The notes under the pieces were generated by a model. That model was not told the DNA's origin. It searched no databases and saw only the letters and a list, made by a program, of their open reading frames with translations. 64,000 bases of DNA from JAJPHW01 sp963799065. Its GTDB lineage: Bacteria; Acidobacteriota; Terriglobia; Terriglobales; Acidobacteriaceae. Shown here piece by piece: positions 9,420 through 17,828 of this stretch (positions are counted from its first letter, which is position 1; every line of letters begins with the position of its first letter). Location of the stretch: positions 186,001 to 250,000 of the forward strand of contig CAWCVJ010000003.1 of the NCBI GenBank assembly GCA_963799065.1, given 5' to 3'. Made by a program: the position numbers and the translations under genes.

Positions 9420-10985
9420 TTATTGGCAGTTCTTGAATTTGAACGAATTGATGTGAGTGTTGAAGTTAAACGACCCGCTGGTTTTGTAATACTCTTGCGT
9501 GTACCAGAAGGTGCAATCGTCAACCGGGTCAATCTGCATGCTGCTGTAATCGCCCCAACGGTTGAAGCTGTTTTCTTGGACTCCGGTGCCTTTGAGGACG
9601 ATGATGGCCGACTCCAACTTTCCGAGAGGGTCGGAAGGAATACGTCCGGTGTAGGCGATGGACGGGTCGATTTTGCTGCTCGAGCCGCTGAAGCCCAGAG
9701 CGATATCGCCTGCCTTATCCTGCCCGATGCTCGCCATCCACAGGCTGGCGATTGACGCCTGGAAAGTCCCCTGCTGGTAAAGCACGGGGCTTGAACCAGG
9801 ACTGCGAACTTCGTACCAGCGTGCCGCGGAGACGGGGCCGCTGATGGTCGGAGTGACCGAATGGGTCGCCACCAGGGACTCGTGATCGCCGTAATTGCGG
9901 TACGCCAAGCGGTACATGAGGCGTCCCGACAGAGAGTCAAGCACTTCGCCCGGGCTGGGTTGTGGGATGCAAGCGCCGCCACCGCAGGCGTCGCTGTAGC
10001 TGGCGACTGGAATCAGCGTCGGCCCCGTGAAGGTGGAATTCTTCGGGTTGGAGAAATCCACGTGGAATTGATAAAGATTGATGCCGGGCTTGGAGCCAGA
10101 GCTTAGGTCGGCCTCATAGTTAGGAGCGCCGGAGGGCGGTTGCGTCGAACCATCCGCGTCGGCCGGCAGCATCGAGAAGTCGCCGGAACCGAGCTGGAAG
10201 CAGACGGCGGTCGCTGCATTGCCGGCCAGCATGTTGGTGCGATCCAGCGCGCAGCTCTCCGCGCCGCTGAAGAATCCACCACCAGGGAAGCTATCGGTGG
10301 TGAGGTAATAGGCGTCGGGCCAAACTCCCAGCTTCGGATAGTCGGGCAGCGTACCCTTATATTGGAACGCGTAAAGATGATAGGTGCCGGTGGCGTCCGC
10401 GCTGGTCGAAACCGCCACACAGGCTTCGTTCACCGTGAAGCTGCTGTTAAAGGCGATCATCGTGATTACCCATCGCTGGGCAACCTTATCCCAGGTGGCA
10501 ACCGGATCGCTGAGTTGGCCAGTGGCGCATTCGCTTCCCAGTGACTTGTAGAGAGTCTGAATGTTGGTGGGTCCAGAAATGAGATTGCCGGTGGTTTTGT
10601 CGTACACCGCAAAAGCGATGTTCACGGTCTCGACGACTTGGCTTAGACCCACGGCGGCATTGGTGTCGGGCGGAACATAGCCGCCGCCCTGATTATCATA
10701 GATTCCATCGAAACTAAGGCCTTTGGTCACGCCCACTTCCGACAAAACTTCGGTCTGAGCTACGGGATCCCCGATCCTGCTCTTGCGCACGAAAAGGTTA
10801 TGGTCATGTTCGGGCATGACTTTACTGATGTTGCGCCACGGTTCGGGCTTCATGTCGCGCAACGCCTGGCTGGTGGTGACGTGATGCGATTCGATCACGA
10901 TCGGGTTGGTTCGAACCTGTTCGGCGAAAGCCAGCGAGGCAAGAATCACCCCGGCAGCCGCGCCTATGAAAATTCCCTTCAGCAT
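9420..10985 (-). CDS. large secreted beta-rich protein
   Basis: A 521-residue exported protein with a signal peptide (MLKGIFIGAAAGVILASLAFA, cleavage near residue 21). The mature part has repeated Trp/Tyr/Gly motifs such as RWVITMIAFNSSF, YPKLGVWPDAYYLT and DCTFWYTQEYY, which look like blades of a beta-propeller. A CGGGAC pair may form a disulfide. The family appears to be an acidobacterial secreted protein without assigned function. GGAGAAATAA precedes the ATG, a good ribosome-binding site, and a strong terminator follows, so it is a single-gene unit. Confidence 0.7.
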   Translation of the reverse strand: MLKGIFIGAAAGVILASLAFAEQVRTNPIVIESHHVTTSQALRDMKPEPWRNISKVMPEHDHNLFVRKSRIGDPVAQTEVLSEVGVTKGLSFDGIYDNQGGGYVPPDTNAAVGLSQVVETVNIAFAVYDKTTGNLISGPTNIQTLYKSLGSECATGQLSDPVATWDKVAQRWVITMIAFNSSFTVNEACVAVSTSADATGTYHLYAFQYKGTLPDYPKLGVWPDAYYLTTDSFPGGGFFSGAESCALDRTNMLAGNAATAVCFQLGSGDFSMLPADADGSTQPPSGAPNYEADLSSGSKPGINLYQFHVDFSNPKNSTFTGPTLIPVASYSDACGGGACIPQPSPGEVLDSLSGRLMYRLAYRNYGDHESLVATHSVTPTISGPVSAARWYEVRSPGSSPVLYQQGTFQASIASLWMASIGQDKAGDIALGFSGSSSKIDPSIAYTGRIPSDPLGKLESAIIVLKGTGVQENSFNRWGDYSSMQIDPVDDCTFWYTQEYYKTSGSFNFNTHINSFKFKNCQ

Positions 10986-11413
10986 TTATTTCTCCTATAC
11001 CTGAATTTTTAGAAGGATCTGGCTACAGACTCGCGCGACGAACTTAAGAAACAAAGCTCAAAACCCGGCTCCGGTGGGAGAACTAGAGGCCGTAGTAGTC
11101 GCCGTTGAGGAGAGACTAGCTCCGTGTCGCAGTTTGTGTCAATGGAGCCGTAAGGCTCCACCGGAAAAGCGATGCGCGTGAAATGCCCGCTGGGCAAAGG
11201 TTTCAGCGAGGCTCAAGGAAACGCTAACAACTTCAGCGCAAATAAAGTATTTTCTTTTCAATCAAAGCTAATCGTAGCATTTGAAGGAATGACGACGTCA
11301 TGGGAAATTCCTCCCCGAGGTTTCGTAGACTCCTGTGAGCACGCCGACCTCGCATCAAACAAACAAAGACGGCGCAGCGAGCGGCTCTTCCGACGGCGCC
11401 CAGCTACGGCCCG
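10986..11413. other. 428-base intergenic region, no gene seen
   Basis: Between two minus-strand genes. It contains the hairpin GGAGCCGTAAGGCTCC and, on the minus strand, a TTGACA (plus-strand TGTCAA at 11137-11142) that could be a -35 element for the secreted-protein gene, though the -10 is poor. I compared the leader by eye with known riboswitch cores and found no convincing match. Confidence 0.4.
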
Positions 11414-12343
11414 CTAAAATCTAGGCCCGCCCACATCTGTAAACGTCGCCTCCTGCCATTGCGGTGAGCCGAAGTACCAGTGACTGGCTCCAGCTTCATG
11501 ATTGTTTCCGCCGGGGCCATAACCGACAACCGTGTCACGCCAGTAGTCCATTCCGATTTGCAGTAGGATGCCAGGTGAAATCTTGGCCCTCACCCGCACC
11601 GTGCACCCTTCAAACCTTCCCTCGGGGATATCACGCCGTGATGAGGCCGCCCAGAAATGCCACGCCTTGTCGGGACGCTCTCCAACTTTCATAACTACAG
11701 CATGATCGACGGCAGCGACGGACGTAGCCATCAACTCATGTACATCTGTCCCAAACCACGGGTGACGCCGATAAAGACCTCCATGAAGCGCGCCTTCATC
11801 GTGATTCAGAATGACATCCTTGCCGTCCACCCCACACGATAGTTCGGTCCACGCAATCTCGACCACACCTTCTTCGTATCCCGGAACCCGCGTGTCGGCG
11901 ATGGCGATTCCCCACAACATCGCCGAATGAAATCCGGCGGGACGGCCATTCTCATTGACGTAGCCAGCCTTGTAGGCGACTTCCTCCGGCACGCGCGGAT
12001 CGTTCGTAACCTCGAATGCGGTCGAGCTGGTCGTAGCGCCTTGCGGAGTGGTCACGGTGATGGTTGCACTCACAGCTCTGTGCGGAACGATCGCGATCAG
12101 CTTTTCCGGCGAAGCTAATTGAAACGCCGCATCGGCAGGTCCAAAGCGCACTGAGGAGACGGTGACAAAATTCTCACCTGCGATTTCGACGCGTGTCCCT
12201 TCCCCTCCGCTGGCAGGAGAGACATCAACGATCCTCGGCAGGTTCTGTGCTCCTGTGTTGACCACCATGACGGAACACATTCCGCACAGGATGACTTTGG
12301 CCGCTCCACCTACATAGCTCGATCTAACAGATAAATACGTCAT
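11414..12343 (-). CDS. secreted IPT/TIG-domain protein
   Basis: A 309-residue exported protein. After an N-terminal hydrophobic segment (KVILCGMCSVMVVNTGAQ) comes an IPT/TIG immunoglobulin-like domain at about residues 35-112, with PRIVDVSPASGGEGTRVEI and the ending TITVTTPQG. The C-terminal 190 residues are a Trp/His-rich domain I do not recognise. It contains SCGVDGKDVILNHDEGALHGG and ends in HWYFGSPQWQEATF. IPT/TIG domains usually mediate carbohydrate or protein binding on the cell surface, so the C-terminal domain may be an enzyme or lectin. The ATG at 12343 has only a very close GAGGG, so the start is tentative. Confidence 0.65.
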   Translation of the reverse strand: MTYLSVRSSYVGGAAKVILCGMCSVMVVNTGAQNLPRIVDVSPASGGEGTRVEIAGENFVTVSSVRFGPADAAFQLASPEKLIAIVPHRAVSATITVTTPQGATTSSTAFEVTNDPRVPEEVAYKAGYVNENGRPAGFHSAMLWGIAIADTRVPGYEEGVVEIAWTELSCGVDGKDVILNHDEGALHGGLYRRHPWFGTDVHELMATSVAAVDHAVVMKVGERPDKAWHFWAASSRRDIPEGRFEGCTVRVRAKISPGILLQIGMDYWRDTVVGYGPGGNNHEAGASHWYFGSPQWQEATFTDVGGPRF

Positions 12344-12427
12344 CCCTCATCGTGTCACATCCGAACTAGTTGTGCATTGTCAACGCTAAGATAACAATGG
12401 GCTTACTCCCAAATCGGGAAAAACGAG

Positions 12428-12457
12428 TTGCAATCCTCAAGCGGCCGCCCGTATATT
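12428..12457 (+). promoter_or_regulatory. sigma70-like promoter of the CADD-family gene
   Basis: TTGCAA (12428-12433) and TATATT (12452-12457) are separated by 18 bases and lie 40 bases before the ATG at 12498, in the intergenic space upstream of the CADD-like gene. Confidence 0.5.
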
Positions 12458-12497
12458 TGGGATCTAATTTCTCACGAAGATAAACTCAGGAGTTGAA

Positions 12498-13196
12498 ATG
12501 ACCCCAGCCGATTTTCTCCAGCAACTCGATGCCCGCATCGCCCAGTACGATCTAATCTGCCATCCGTTTTACAAAGCGTGGAGCGCCGGCGAACTAACGC
12601 GCGATGACCTGCGTGAATATGCGCAAGATTATTTTCCGCACGTCGAAGCATTTCCCGCCTACCTCGCGCAGTTGGCGGTTCGCCTGGAGGACTGCGAGTT
12701 GCGAAAAAGTGTCCTGGCCAACCTGGCCGACGAAAAGGGATCGCACGATGCTCGCCCCAACGCGACGCCCCACTCCGACATGTGGCTGGACTTTGCCGAG
12801 GGCATGGGTGCGGATCGCGACCAGCGAGGACACAAGACGGTCCCCGCCATGAAGAAGCTTATTTCGTTTTTCGACCGTGTCTCAGCGACGGGTTCGGTGG
12901 AGGAAGCACTCGCGGCTTTCTACGCCTACGAATCGCAGGTGCCGCGCATCGCCAAGGAAAAAGCTCGCGGGTTGAAAGAATTCTACGGCGCCGACGAAAA
13001 GACTTACTCTTACTTCACGCTCCACGAGACTGCCGACTTGCACCACTCAAAGGTGTGGCGCGATCAGCTGGCGGCGCGAATCGAAGCGAATCCGAAATCT
13101 GCCGAAGCAGCGCTCGATTCAGCCGAGGCGGCAGCGAAGTCTCTTTGGTCAGCGCTGGACGGAATCAACGAAAAACGCATGGCAGTTGCCGCGTAA
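12498..13196 (+). CDS. CADD-family self-sacrificing p-aminobenzoate synthase
   Basis: A 232-residue all-helical haem-oxygenase-like protein that matches the chlamydial CADD family along its length. In Chlamydia CADD makes p-aminobenzoate for folate from one of its own tyrosines, using a dinuclear metal centre. By hand alignment all six metal ligands are kept: Glu79, His92, Glu145, His176, Asp180 and His183. Tyr25 in HPFYKAW matches the sacrificed Tyr27, Tyr41 matches Tyr43, and Lys155 in PRIAKEK matches Lys152. A six-residue insert lies between Glu79 and His92. AGGAG precedes the ATG, and a promoter is visible at 12428-12457. The neighbours are unrelated, so it may be a single-gene supplier of p-aminobenzoate. 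A TenA or PqqC role is less likely. Confidence 0.85.
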   Translation: MTPADFLQQLDARIAQYDLICHPFYKAWSAGELTRDDLREYAQDYFPHVEAFPAYLAQLAVRLEDCELRKSVLANLADEKGSHDARPNATPHSDMWLDFAEGMGADRDQRGHKTVPAMKKLISFFDRVSATGSVEEALAAFYAYESQVPRIAKEKARGLKEFYGADEKTYSYFTLHETADLHHSKVWRDQLAARIEANPKSAEAALDSAEAAAKSLWSALDGINEKRMAVAA

Positions 13197-13242
13197 AGCC
13201 GATAACGCATGGCGGTGAGGTATCAGTAAGGCGGGGATTGCT

Positions 13243-13908
13243 CTACCGCGCTCCGCGCTCGTAAGCGTGTTTCTTTTCGAGTTCTTCCAGAGCCGTTTGC
13301 ATATCCGCTTCGAACTTGTCGGATTCCCGTAACAGCTTGTCGCTGGCCATAGCGCGCCCGTTCTCTAACTTGAACCAGCCTTCTTCCTCAAGATTCTCCG
13401 CGGCGGCCAGCCACTCTTCCAGCGTGACACTGACATAGAGCGCGTCGGTTTCATCGGCCAACCAAGCTGCACCCGCGCCTACTCGCGACTGCCAGTACAC
13501 TTTGTGCAGAATCAGCCGGTTAATGTCTTCCGCCGACGCCTTGCCGAAAACCCATAGCTTCTTCTTGAAATCGTAAAAGCGGCTCGAAAAATGCACCGGA
13601 ACCATCTTGCCCGACTTCACAAACTCAAGCTGCCGCTTGTCCACCTGCTTGCGCAGCGAATTGATCACCAGGCTCTCCACGTCGCGCGGCTCCAGTGAAG
13701 GCACGATTTCGCGCAGCGTCGCCGAAAGATTCACTGCCGCAGGCGCATGCAGGCCATCGGAGTTCTCGAGCCGAATATCGGCATGCAAAACATGAAAGTC
13801 CGCCCCCGAAGTCGACGGACGAAACGGCCACTCCAAATGAAAGCTAAGCGGCAGTCCGCTCAAGGTAACATACACAGTCTTTTTTTCTACGAAGGTTTCC
13901 GTTGCCAT
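13243..13908 (-). CDS. conserved hypothetical protein
   Basis: I do not recognise this 221-residue protein. It has no signal peptide or membrane segment. The N-terminal 60 residues look beta-rich (KKTVYVTLSGLPLSFHLEWP), the middle is mixed, and the C-terminal 60 residues are strongly charged and helical, ending EELEKKHAYERGAR. The composition suggests a cytoplasmic protein. It converges with the CADD-like gene, and the histone-deacetylase-family gene lies upstream on the same strand with a 65-base gap, so the two may be co-transcribed. No strong ribosome-binding site is visible. Confidence 0.6.
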   Translation of the reverse strand: MATETFVEKKTVYVTLSGLPLSFHLEWPFRPSTSGADFHVLHADIRLENSDGLHAPAAVNLSATLREIVPSLEPRDVESLVINSLRKQVDKRQLEFVKSGKMVPVHFSSRFYDFKKKLWVFGKASAEDINRLILHKVYWQSRVGAGAAWLADETDALYVSVTLEEWLAAAENLEEEGWFKLENGRAMASDKLLRESDKFEADMQTALEELEKKHAYERGAR

Positions 13909-13973
13909 GCGCTTGAATGATCCTTAAGGTGTGCGAATTTCCCGATCTCTAAGTTTAACGCGGACGCGGCCCA

Positions 13974-14873
13974 TCATGCATAGCCGAGAACCTCAGCCGC
14001 AATGCGGAAAGTCGCCGCGTGCGCCTCGGCCGTAAGTTCAATCGGATTCGAATAGCCTCCGCCCAATGTGATTACGAGCGGAATCCCAGCGTTGCGCAAC
14101 GCTGTCATCACCATGCGATCCCGTTCCGCAAGCCCTTCGGCGGTGAGCGCAAGATGGCCAAGCGCGTCGGATTCCAGTCCATCTACTCCGGATTGATAGA
14201 AAACGATGTCAGGCCGGAAATCGAGAGCCTTGGGCAAATAGCGACCCAGTGCGTCGAGATATTCGTCGTCGCGGGTGCCGGAGTCGAGTTCCACGTCCAG
14301 CTTGCTGTGTTGCTTGCGCAACGGAAAGTTGTTCCTGCAATGCACGGAAAAAGTAAAGACGTTAGCATCGTCGCCGAAAATGTGTGCCGTTCCGTCTCCC
14401 TGATGCACGTCAAGATCGACAACCGATGCGCGGACGATCTTCGCTCGCGATTGCAGCGACCGGATCGCGACTGCGATGTCATTGAACACGCAAAAGCCCG
14501 ACCCTTCCGCTGCGAACGCATGATGGGTTCCACCCGCCAGCGTTCCGCTCCAGCCGACTGCGAGCGCATCGTCAGTGGCGGCGAGCGTACCGCCCACGGA
14601 AGCCAGCGTTCTCTTTACCAAGCCCTCCGACCAGGGAAAACCGATGCGCCGCATAACAGCGGCCGAAGCGGTTCCGCTCAGCATCGATTCCACGTATTCG
14701 CGATCATGCGCCAACTCGATCACAGCTCGCTCGGCAAAGTCCCCCGTCTGCAAAACAAAGCGTTCGTCGCCTGCAAGCAGCTCGCGCACCATGCGATATT
14801 TTTCGATGGGAAACTTATGCCCCGGCGGCAAGGGCAGCATGTGATGATCCATGTAGAAGAGTCGTCGCGGCAT
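13974..14873 (-). CDS. histone deacetylase family protein
   Basis: Zinc-dependent deacetylase fold (arginase/HDAC type) that removes acetyl groups from lysine or small amines. Key blocks: LPLPPGHKFPIEKY near the N-terminus, the active-site His pair in GGTHHAF, zinc ligands in DLDVHQGDGT and SGVDGLESD, and the TLGGGYS loop near the end. The length of about 299 residues matches bacterial class IV-like or AcuC-like members. I prefer the ATG at 14873 (MPRRLFYMDHHMLPLPPGH), preceded by AGGAAAC, over the one at 14897. The N-terminus then fits the family. The physiological substrate is unknown. Confidence 0.85.
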   Translation of the reverse strand: MPRRLFYMDHHMLPLPPGHKFPIEKYRMVRELLAGDERFVLQTGDFAERAVIELAHDREYVESMLSGTASAAVMRRIGFPWSEGLVKRTLASVGGTLAATDDALAVGWSGTLAGGTHHAFAAEGSGFCVFNDIAVAIRSLQSRAKIVRASVVDLDVHQGDGTAHIFGDDANVFTFSVHCRNNFPLRKQHSKLDVELDSGTRDDEYLDALGRYLPKALDFRPDIVFYQSGVDGLESDALGHLALTAEGLAERDRMVMTALRNAGIPLVITLGGGYSNPIELTAEAHAATFRIAAEVLGYA

Positions 14874-14912
14874 GTTTCCTGACTTAGATCGTCGCATATA
14901 CTCAGCACCAGC

Positions 14913-16043
14913 ATGAAAATCCCTGCCTCAAAAAAAACTCAGTCATCCCGAAGATCCGGCGTACTTCAGCCGGGCGAGGGATCTGGCGTGCGGCGTCTGC
15001 GAGCCCGCCACATCGCCTACTTCCTCTTCTTAACTTCATACGCGACGGCGGTAACGGCGCAGCCATATGTCATCCAACAAAGCAACACGCAAGAAAGCCT
15101 GCGCGGCATAAGTGTCGTAACCAGCCAGATCGCCTGGGCCAGCGGCACGCACGGAACCTACCTGCGAACCGCAGACGGCGGCGCGACATGGACGCCCGCG
15201 CAAGTTCCCGACGCCGCGAACTTAGATTTCCGCGATGTCGAGGCCTTCAGCACCGGCGAAGCCTACTTGCTCGCCGCCGGACCCGGCGAGCAATCGCGCA
15301 TCTACAAAACGCGCGACGGAGGAAAGACTTGGGCGTTGCAATTCACCAATCACGATCCCAAGGGATTTCTAGACTGCATGGCATTCTGGGATGCTAAACA
15401 TGGCATCGTCGTAGGCGATCCTCTCCCGACGGCGTCTGGTGAAGTGAAATTTGAATTGATTGCAACCAACGACGGGGGATCGCACTGGGAAATGCTTCCC
15501 CAAGAAAGCCTGCCGCCAGCCATGCCAGGCGAAGGAGCCTTCGCGGCCAGCGGCACCTGCATCGCCACGCAGGGCAAGAAGAACGCGTGGTTCGTCACCG
15601 GCGGTAAAGCAGCGCGAATGTTTCGTACTGCGGACCGTGGACTGCATTGGCAAGTTTCCGAAGCGCCCATTGTTCACGGGCCGGAATCCGCAGGAATATT
15701 TTCCATTGCGTTTCGCGATCACAAGCACGGAGTGATCGTCGGCGGAGACTACAAGCTGCCCAGGCAGGGCGGAGCGAATATCGCCTTTACCTCCGATGGA
15801 GGGCGGACCTGGCAATTAGGCGGCCCTACTCCGCAGTATTACTTTTCCGGCGTCACATATATAGGTCGCGATAAGAGCCTGCTGATGGTGGGCACTTCTC
15901 ATGCGGCTCTGGGTGATCAAAGGACCACTTCGTGGCGGCAAGTCTTCGATTTGAACCTGAACGCGGCTGCTTCAGATCGACTGGGAAATGCGTTTGGAGT
16001 CGGCCCAAAGGGAGCAATTGTGCGGTTTGGCCGCGCAAAGTGA
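14913..16043 (+). CDS. secreted BNR/Asp-box repeat beta-propeller
   Basis: A 376-residue exported protein; the signal sequence lies after a basic N-terminus (about residues 34-49, AYFLFLTSYATAVTA). The mature part has at least five Asp-box/BNR repeats: TADGGATW, TRDGGKTW, TNDGGSHW, TADRGLHW and TSDGGRTW. These are typical of Ycf48-like or sialidase-like propellers. The sialidase active-site set is not evident, so an enzymatic role is doubtful; such proteins in Acidobacteriota are often called oxidoreductase-like or glycosyl-hydrolase-like without proof. It is divergent from the deacetylase gene with only about 40 bases between the starts, so their promoters must overlap. Confidence 0.75.
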   Translation: MKIPASKKTQSSRRSGVLQPGEGSGVRRLRARHIAYFLFLTSYATAVTAQPYVIQQSNTQESLRGISVVTSQIAWASGTHGTYLRTADGGATWTPAQVPDAANLDFRDVEAFSTGEAYLLAAGPGEQSRIYKTRDGGKTWALQFTNHDPKGFLDCMAFWDAKHGIVVGDPLPTASGEVKFELIATNDGGSHWEMLPQESLPPAMPGEGAFAASGTCIATQGKKNAWFVTGGKAARMFRTADRGLHWQVSEAPIVHGPESAGIFSIAFRDHKHGVIVGGDYKLPRQGGANIAFTSDGGRTWQLGGPTPQYYFSGVTYIGRDKSLLMVGTSHAALGDQRTTSWRQVFDLNLNAAASDRLGNAFGVGPKGAIVRFGRAK

Positions 16044-16188
16044 CTCCCAGAGTCGAGGTCTGCCCCACTTGTTATCGATTTGATGAGACTGAGTTCTCGA
16101 CCAAGAAAAAGTGCTTCCGTCATGAAGAGTAGGGCCGAAAGCGCTTCGTCTTCCCACTTTTTACTTTCTAGATACCGCCCTCGGCGAG

Positions 16189-16572
16189 CTACTTTCCGGC
16201 TGCGGCAGCCCTCGCCGCGCCTTTCGACGGCGTAACTTCAGCAATCTTCTCCAGGATATATTTCACGTCCGTACCAGTGTCCACGTTGGCGTCAATGTAA
16301 GGATGGCGCGCGCCATCTGAATGCAGCGCAAGGACTTTGGTGTTAGGCAGAGCCCGCTTGACCTTGTACGTGAGGTGATGCCGGTCGTCGCGGCTAAGCG
16401 ATCCGCCAAGGATGACCAGGTCAAATGCCTTCTGTTTGGCAGCTTCCAGCATTGCCTTGCGTCCCTCAGCTGGAGTGACCTGATAGCCCGCCTTTTCCAG
16501 GTGTGCGGTCATGTCCTGTAAGACTTGTGCGTCGGCTTCCGCATAGAGAAAGTTCAGCAGTCCATTCGCCAT
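16189..16572 (-). CDS. degenerate receiver-like protein
   Basis: A 127-residue protein with the fold pattern of a response-regulator receiver: FLYAEADAQVLQDM at the N-terminus, FDLVILGG as the third strand, and KVLALHSDG as the fourth. The position of the phosphorylated Asp (usually DLVLLD) is Gly here, so it cannot be phosphorylated in the standard way. The tail is Ala/Lys-rich. I chose the ATG at 16572 because GGCGG lies upstream and a longer frame adds an unrelated leader. It may be a pseudo-receiver that binds a partner protein. Confidence 0.6.
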   Translation of the reverse strand: MANGLLNFLYAEADAQVLQDMTAHLEKAGYQVTPAEGRKAMLEAAKQKAFDLVILGGSLSRDDRHHLTYKVKRALPNTKVLALHSDGARHPYIDANVDTGTDVKYILEKIAEVTPSKGAARAAAAGK

Positions 16573-16711
16573 TTCTGTGCCGCCTTTCGTGTATCGCGAT
16601 CTGGGTAACGATGACCCAAGGCAGGACTTTAACAACCAGCGGTTGCGAACGAAAGTCACCGAAGTCCCGGAACGTATGGTGAATTTCCATTCTGTTCCCC
16701 ATCGTATGGCC

Positions 16712-16717
16712 TATAAT
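16712..16717 (+). promoter_or_regulatory. -10 box 6 bases before a start codon
   Basis: A perfect TATAAT ends six bases before the ATG at 16724, and there is no Shine-Dalgarno sequence between them. Transcription would begin at or next to the start codon, giving a leaderless mRNA. No good -35 was found. Confidence 0.5.
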
Positions 16718-16723
16718 CTTGGG

Positions 16724-16915
16724 ATGCTGACCGACGAGGACAAGCGCTGGATAAGTGAACGCTTGGAAAAGGTCGAGACCGCGATGCTCACCGAGTTCCA
16801 CAAGTGGGCTTCGCCCGTTGAACTGCGTCAGCGAAGCCACGCCGCAGCCCTTCGTGCGTTGGACGCCGAGGTCGAGTCTCTCTCCGACCGCCTCAAAAAC
16901 CTCGAACGCCGCTAG
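16724..16915 (+). CDS. small coiled-coil protein
   Basis: A 63-residue charged protein (MLTDEDKRWISERLEKVETA at its start) with heptad-like spacing through most of its length and a C-terminal SLSDRLKNLERR helix. Its composition fits a short coiled-coil; I do not recognise a family. A longer frame upstream is possible but crosses the start of the neighbouring gene. The perfect TATAAT just ahead supports this short start. It lies between the receiver-like gene and the first VapBC pair and might be part of the accessory island. Confidence 0.55.
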   Translation: MLTDEDKRWISERLEKVETAMLTEFHKWASPVELRQRSHAAALRALDAEVESLSDRLKNLERR

Positions 16916-16942
16916 GCGAGCGCCAAATGCATCCGCGAACGT

Positions 16943-17329
16943 TTACATCATCCTGATAGGCCCCGGATACTGCGCAACTTGAGGATCTGTCGTCAGCAGA
17001 GTGATGCCCTCGACGGTTGCTTGCGCAACGAGGATTCTGTCGAAGGGGTCTCTATGAATTGCAGGCAAGCTGTCGGTGGCGACAACGTGATTGCTGAAGA
17101 TAGGCAGATCGGCGTAGCCGTTATCCAGGAGACCGCGACGCAACAGGCGGGCATCGACCTTGAAGTCTGCACGGCCAAGTCCTCGTTTGATCGCGACTTC
17201 CCACAAGCTCGCGGCGCTAAAGAGAAGCTCGTTTTCAGGATCGTTGATCAATGTGCGAGCTGATCGAGAGAGGCGCTTAGGTTCACTGGCAGCCCAGAGG
17301 AGAAGGTGGGTATCCAGAAGAAATTTCAT
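16943..17329 (-). CDS. VapC-like PIN-domain toxin
   Basis: A 128-residue PIN-domain ribonuclease, the toxin of a type II toxin-antitoxin pair. The acidic active-site residues are visible as LLDTHLLLW (Asp6), SLWEVAIK (Glu near 44) and RDPFDRILVAQA (Asp near 96), with TTDPQV near the end. Family members cut tRNA or rRNA. It overlaps the antitoxin gene by four bases (ATGA), which shows translational coupling with the antitoxin first. Confidence 0.9.
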   Translation of the reverse strand: MKFLLDTHLLLWAASEPKRLSRSARTLINDPENELLFSAASLWEVAIKRGLGRADFKVDARLLRRGLLDNGYADLPIFSNHVVATDSLPAIHRDPFDRILVAQATVEGITLLTTDPQVAQYPGPIRMM

Positions 17330-17577
17330 TTCCCGCCGCCGCCGTTGAACAGGCCCTCAATCTCGTCGGCACCCAGGCGGTCAAAATCGTCCGGGACGGA
17401 GAACTGTCCTGCCATAAATCCCAAGCGGCGGACTTGTGCGCCCGTGGGAGCACTCAAAGCAGTGACCCTGACGACAGGCTTACCGGCCTTGGCAATGATG
17501 AAGGGCTCTCCTTTAGAGGCGTCTTCGATGAGCTTGGAGAGGTGAGCTTTGGCGTAGCGAATATCAACCGTTTTCAT
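17326..17577 (-). CDS. Phd/YefM-type antitoxin (VapB-like)
   Basis: An 83-residue antitoxin beginning MKTVDIRYAKAHLSKLIEDA, the classic Phd/YefM DNA-binding start, followed by GEPFIIAKAGKPVVRVTAL. The acidic C-terminal part (DDFDRLGADEIEGLF) would wrap the toxin. I chose this ATG because it starts the conserved domain; an upstream in-frame extension of 32 residues looks unrelated. It is the first gene of the pair and probably represses its own promoter as is usual for this family. Confidence 0.88.
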   Translation of the reverse strand: MKTVDIRYAKAHLSKLIEDASKGEPFIIAKAGKPVVRVTALSAPTGAQVRRLGFMAGQFSVPDDFDRLGADEIEGLFNGGGGK

Positions 17578-17828
17578 GGTAGGACTTAGTTGGTTGGTTA
17601 AGGCTACCACGACAAACGGCCAATCGATGCGGCTCAAGATGGTCTTTACTGACTCTTTGTCGTAATCCACCATCTCTCCACCTTCGGTTTTCCCTTTCGA
17701 TCTACGCCGAGGAGATCGATCCGGTCGCCTTTTATTCCGCCTTTGGCTTCGCCCTGTATTTGTTCCCCAGTTCGATGCTGGGGGCAGGATCTCAAGACGT
17801 TCCCGGGTGCGAATATGTAGGAGCCACG

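Noticed and set aside
11137..11230. GGGCAAAGG and a GTAA hairpin resembling part of a cyclic-di-GMP riboswitch
   Set aside because: Only a few bases match; the conserved core order and the second helix are missing, and the orientation does not fit a downstream gene.
14913..16043. Photosystem II assembly factor (Ycf48) for the BNR-repeat protein
   Set aside because: Similarity rests on the generic Asp-box repeats; there is no other photosynthesis gene in the window.
16577..16723. Upstream in-frame extension of the small coiled-coil gene (to 112 residues)
   Set aside because: It overlaps the control region of the divergent gene and reads as non-coding; the TATAAT at 16712 and the start at 16724 fit better.
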